This document shows, piece after piece, positions 32,590 through 33,201 of a stretch of DNA of 33,201 nucleotides. The DNA is from Syntrophomonadaceae bacterium (GTDB lineage: Bacteria > Bacillota > DSM-12270 > Thermacetogeniales > Thermacetogeniaceae): the NCBI GenBank assembly GCA_012840385.1, contig DULK01000071.1:1-33201 (forward strand), read 5' to 3'. Within the stretch, counting starts at the first letter, position 1. Every line of letters starts with the position of its first letter. The position numbers and the translations under genes were made by a program. A model generated the notes under the pieces. That model made no database searches. It was given only the letters and a program-made list of their open reading frames with translations, and was not told the origin of the DNA.

Positions 32590-33201
32590 AATTCTATCTC
32601 GGTACCGGCGAAGTCGCCAAATCAGTCCTAACATCCTTTTTGGTTGTGATTCTGTTCTCATGCCATATCACAGCTTTCAGGAGGTTGAAATAAGCAACTT
32701 TGCGCCATGGATGGCGTCATAGGAGCCGGTCGGCTGCCGTCTGTGACGCGTTATAAGCGAGTTAAACCCGGCACTCAAAATCACTGCCTCATTGCCTAGT
32801 AAAACAACTCATTCTCACAATTTGTTCTGTGATGGTTTAGTCGGTGAATCTGTGCTGAGTGCCGGGGAGCAAGCGCAAGGATAAACCGGAACATATTTTC
32901 AGGGCAGACCATCACACCGCCTCCGGCGGCGGCACCAGCAGAGGATGAAAATACACGACGGGTCTACCGGCGAGCGACCTATGGAAGGCCGGGTAACAGG
33001 ACAGGCGAAGCGAGGATGACAGGTCGGGATGCGAGTACAGACACCTCTTTATCTGCGATAGAATGGATTTGCAGTGAGGCCAAACGCGGCGTTTGACAGA
33101 AGCAGTTAGCAACTTGTTACGCAGCATCCCAGAGCTGTCCCGAAGCGAGCCGTTGTCCTGTCCGGCCTGGAATCGGGAGTCGAGCGGTAGACCGGCGGGT
33201 G
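32590..33201. other. Repeat-rich non-coding DNA at the right edge
   Basis: No frame here resembles a protein. Two inverted-repeat systems are visible. CCCGGCACTCA at 32767-32777 pairs with TGAGTGCCGGG at 32856-32866. A diverged inverted repeat has arms 32961-33003 and 33154-33193. These suggest a structured RNA, a miniature element, or the edge of a mobile element that continues beyond the window. Confidence 0.4.

Overview
The window looks like chromosomal DNA of a GC-rich, anaerobic, endospore-forming clostridium (a thermophilic Peptococcaceae or Moorella-like lineage; this is an inference). The evidence is a Soj/Spo0J-type parAB pair with a parS site, a YyaC-type spore protein behind a forespore-like promoter, a DUF4446 protein, a complete selenocysteine set (tRNA-Sec, SelA, SelB), a 2-hydroxyacyl-CoA dehydratase cluster with its activator, and LarC. 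No rRNA genes and no CRISPR array were seen.

Layout. 0-5 kb: start of a kptA-like RNA 2'-phosphotransferase running off the left edge, a zinc alcohol dehydrogenase behind a sigma-54-type promoter, a serine hydrolase with a C-terminal wall or stalk-like domain, and a DHA2 drug transporter with a terminator. 5.0-5.25 kb: tRNA-Sec next to two identical 25-bp repeats. 5.3-8.6 kb: a three-gene operon for an uncharacterised 2-hydroxyacyl-CoA dehydratase family enzyme and its ATP-driven activator, behind a perfect sigma-A promoter. 8.6-15.2 kb: a branched-chain amino acid ABC operon, livK-H-M-G-F, followed by a CBS-ACT sensor-like protein and a second LivF, with a strong promoter, a hairpin after livK and a terminal hairpin. 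15.3-18.7 kb: selB and selA. 18.8-19.5 kb: yyaC on the plus strand. 19.8-22.1 kb: bactofilin, lipid kinase, phosphoribosyltransferase and a frameshifted YkuS-like gene. 22.2-23.7 kb: a membrane-anchored M23 peptidase and DUF4446.

23.8-27.1 kb is a probable type II restriction-modification island: two DNA methyltransferases, a small XRE regulator and a putative BamHI/BglII-like nuclease, with a C-box-like operator region between the divergent arms. Its nuclease, regulator and second methyltransferase are visibly AT-rich compared with the flanks. It lies between the DUF4446/M23 genes and parAB. 27.2-29.3 kb: a small beta-carbonic-anhydrase-like protein, larC, and a 4-oxalocrotonate tautomerase. 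29.25-31 kb: parB and parA with parS just upstream of the ParA core. 31.1-33.2 kb: a decayed DUF1670-like gene, a doubtful small ORF, and repeat-rich non-coding DNA.

How the genes relate: SelA charges the window's tRNA-Sec with selenium and SelB delivers it to the ribosome, yet no convincing selenoprotein gene is present here. The amino acid transporter next to the dehydratase cluster suggests, without proof, uptake and fermentation of amino or hydroxy acids. The par, bactofilin, M23, DUF4446 and YyaC genes form a chromosome-segregation, envelope and sporulation neighbourhood that the restriction island and the DUF1670 remnant have interrupted.
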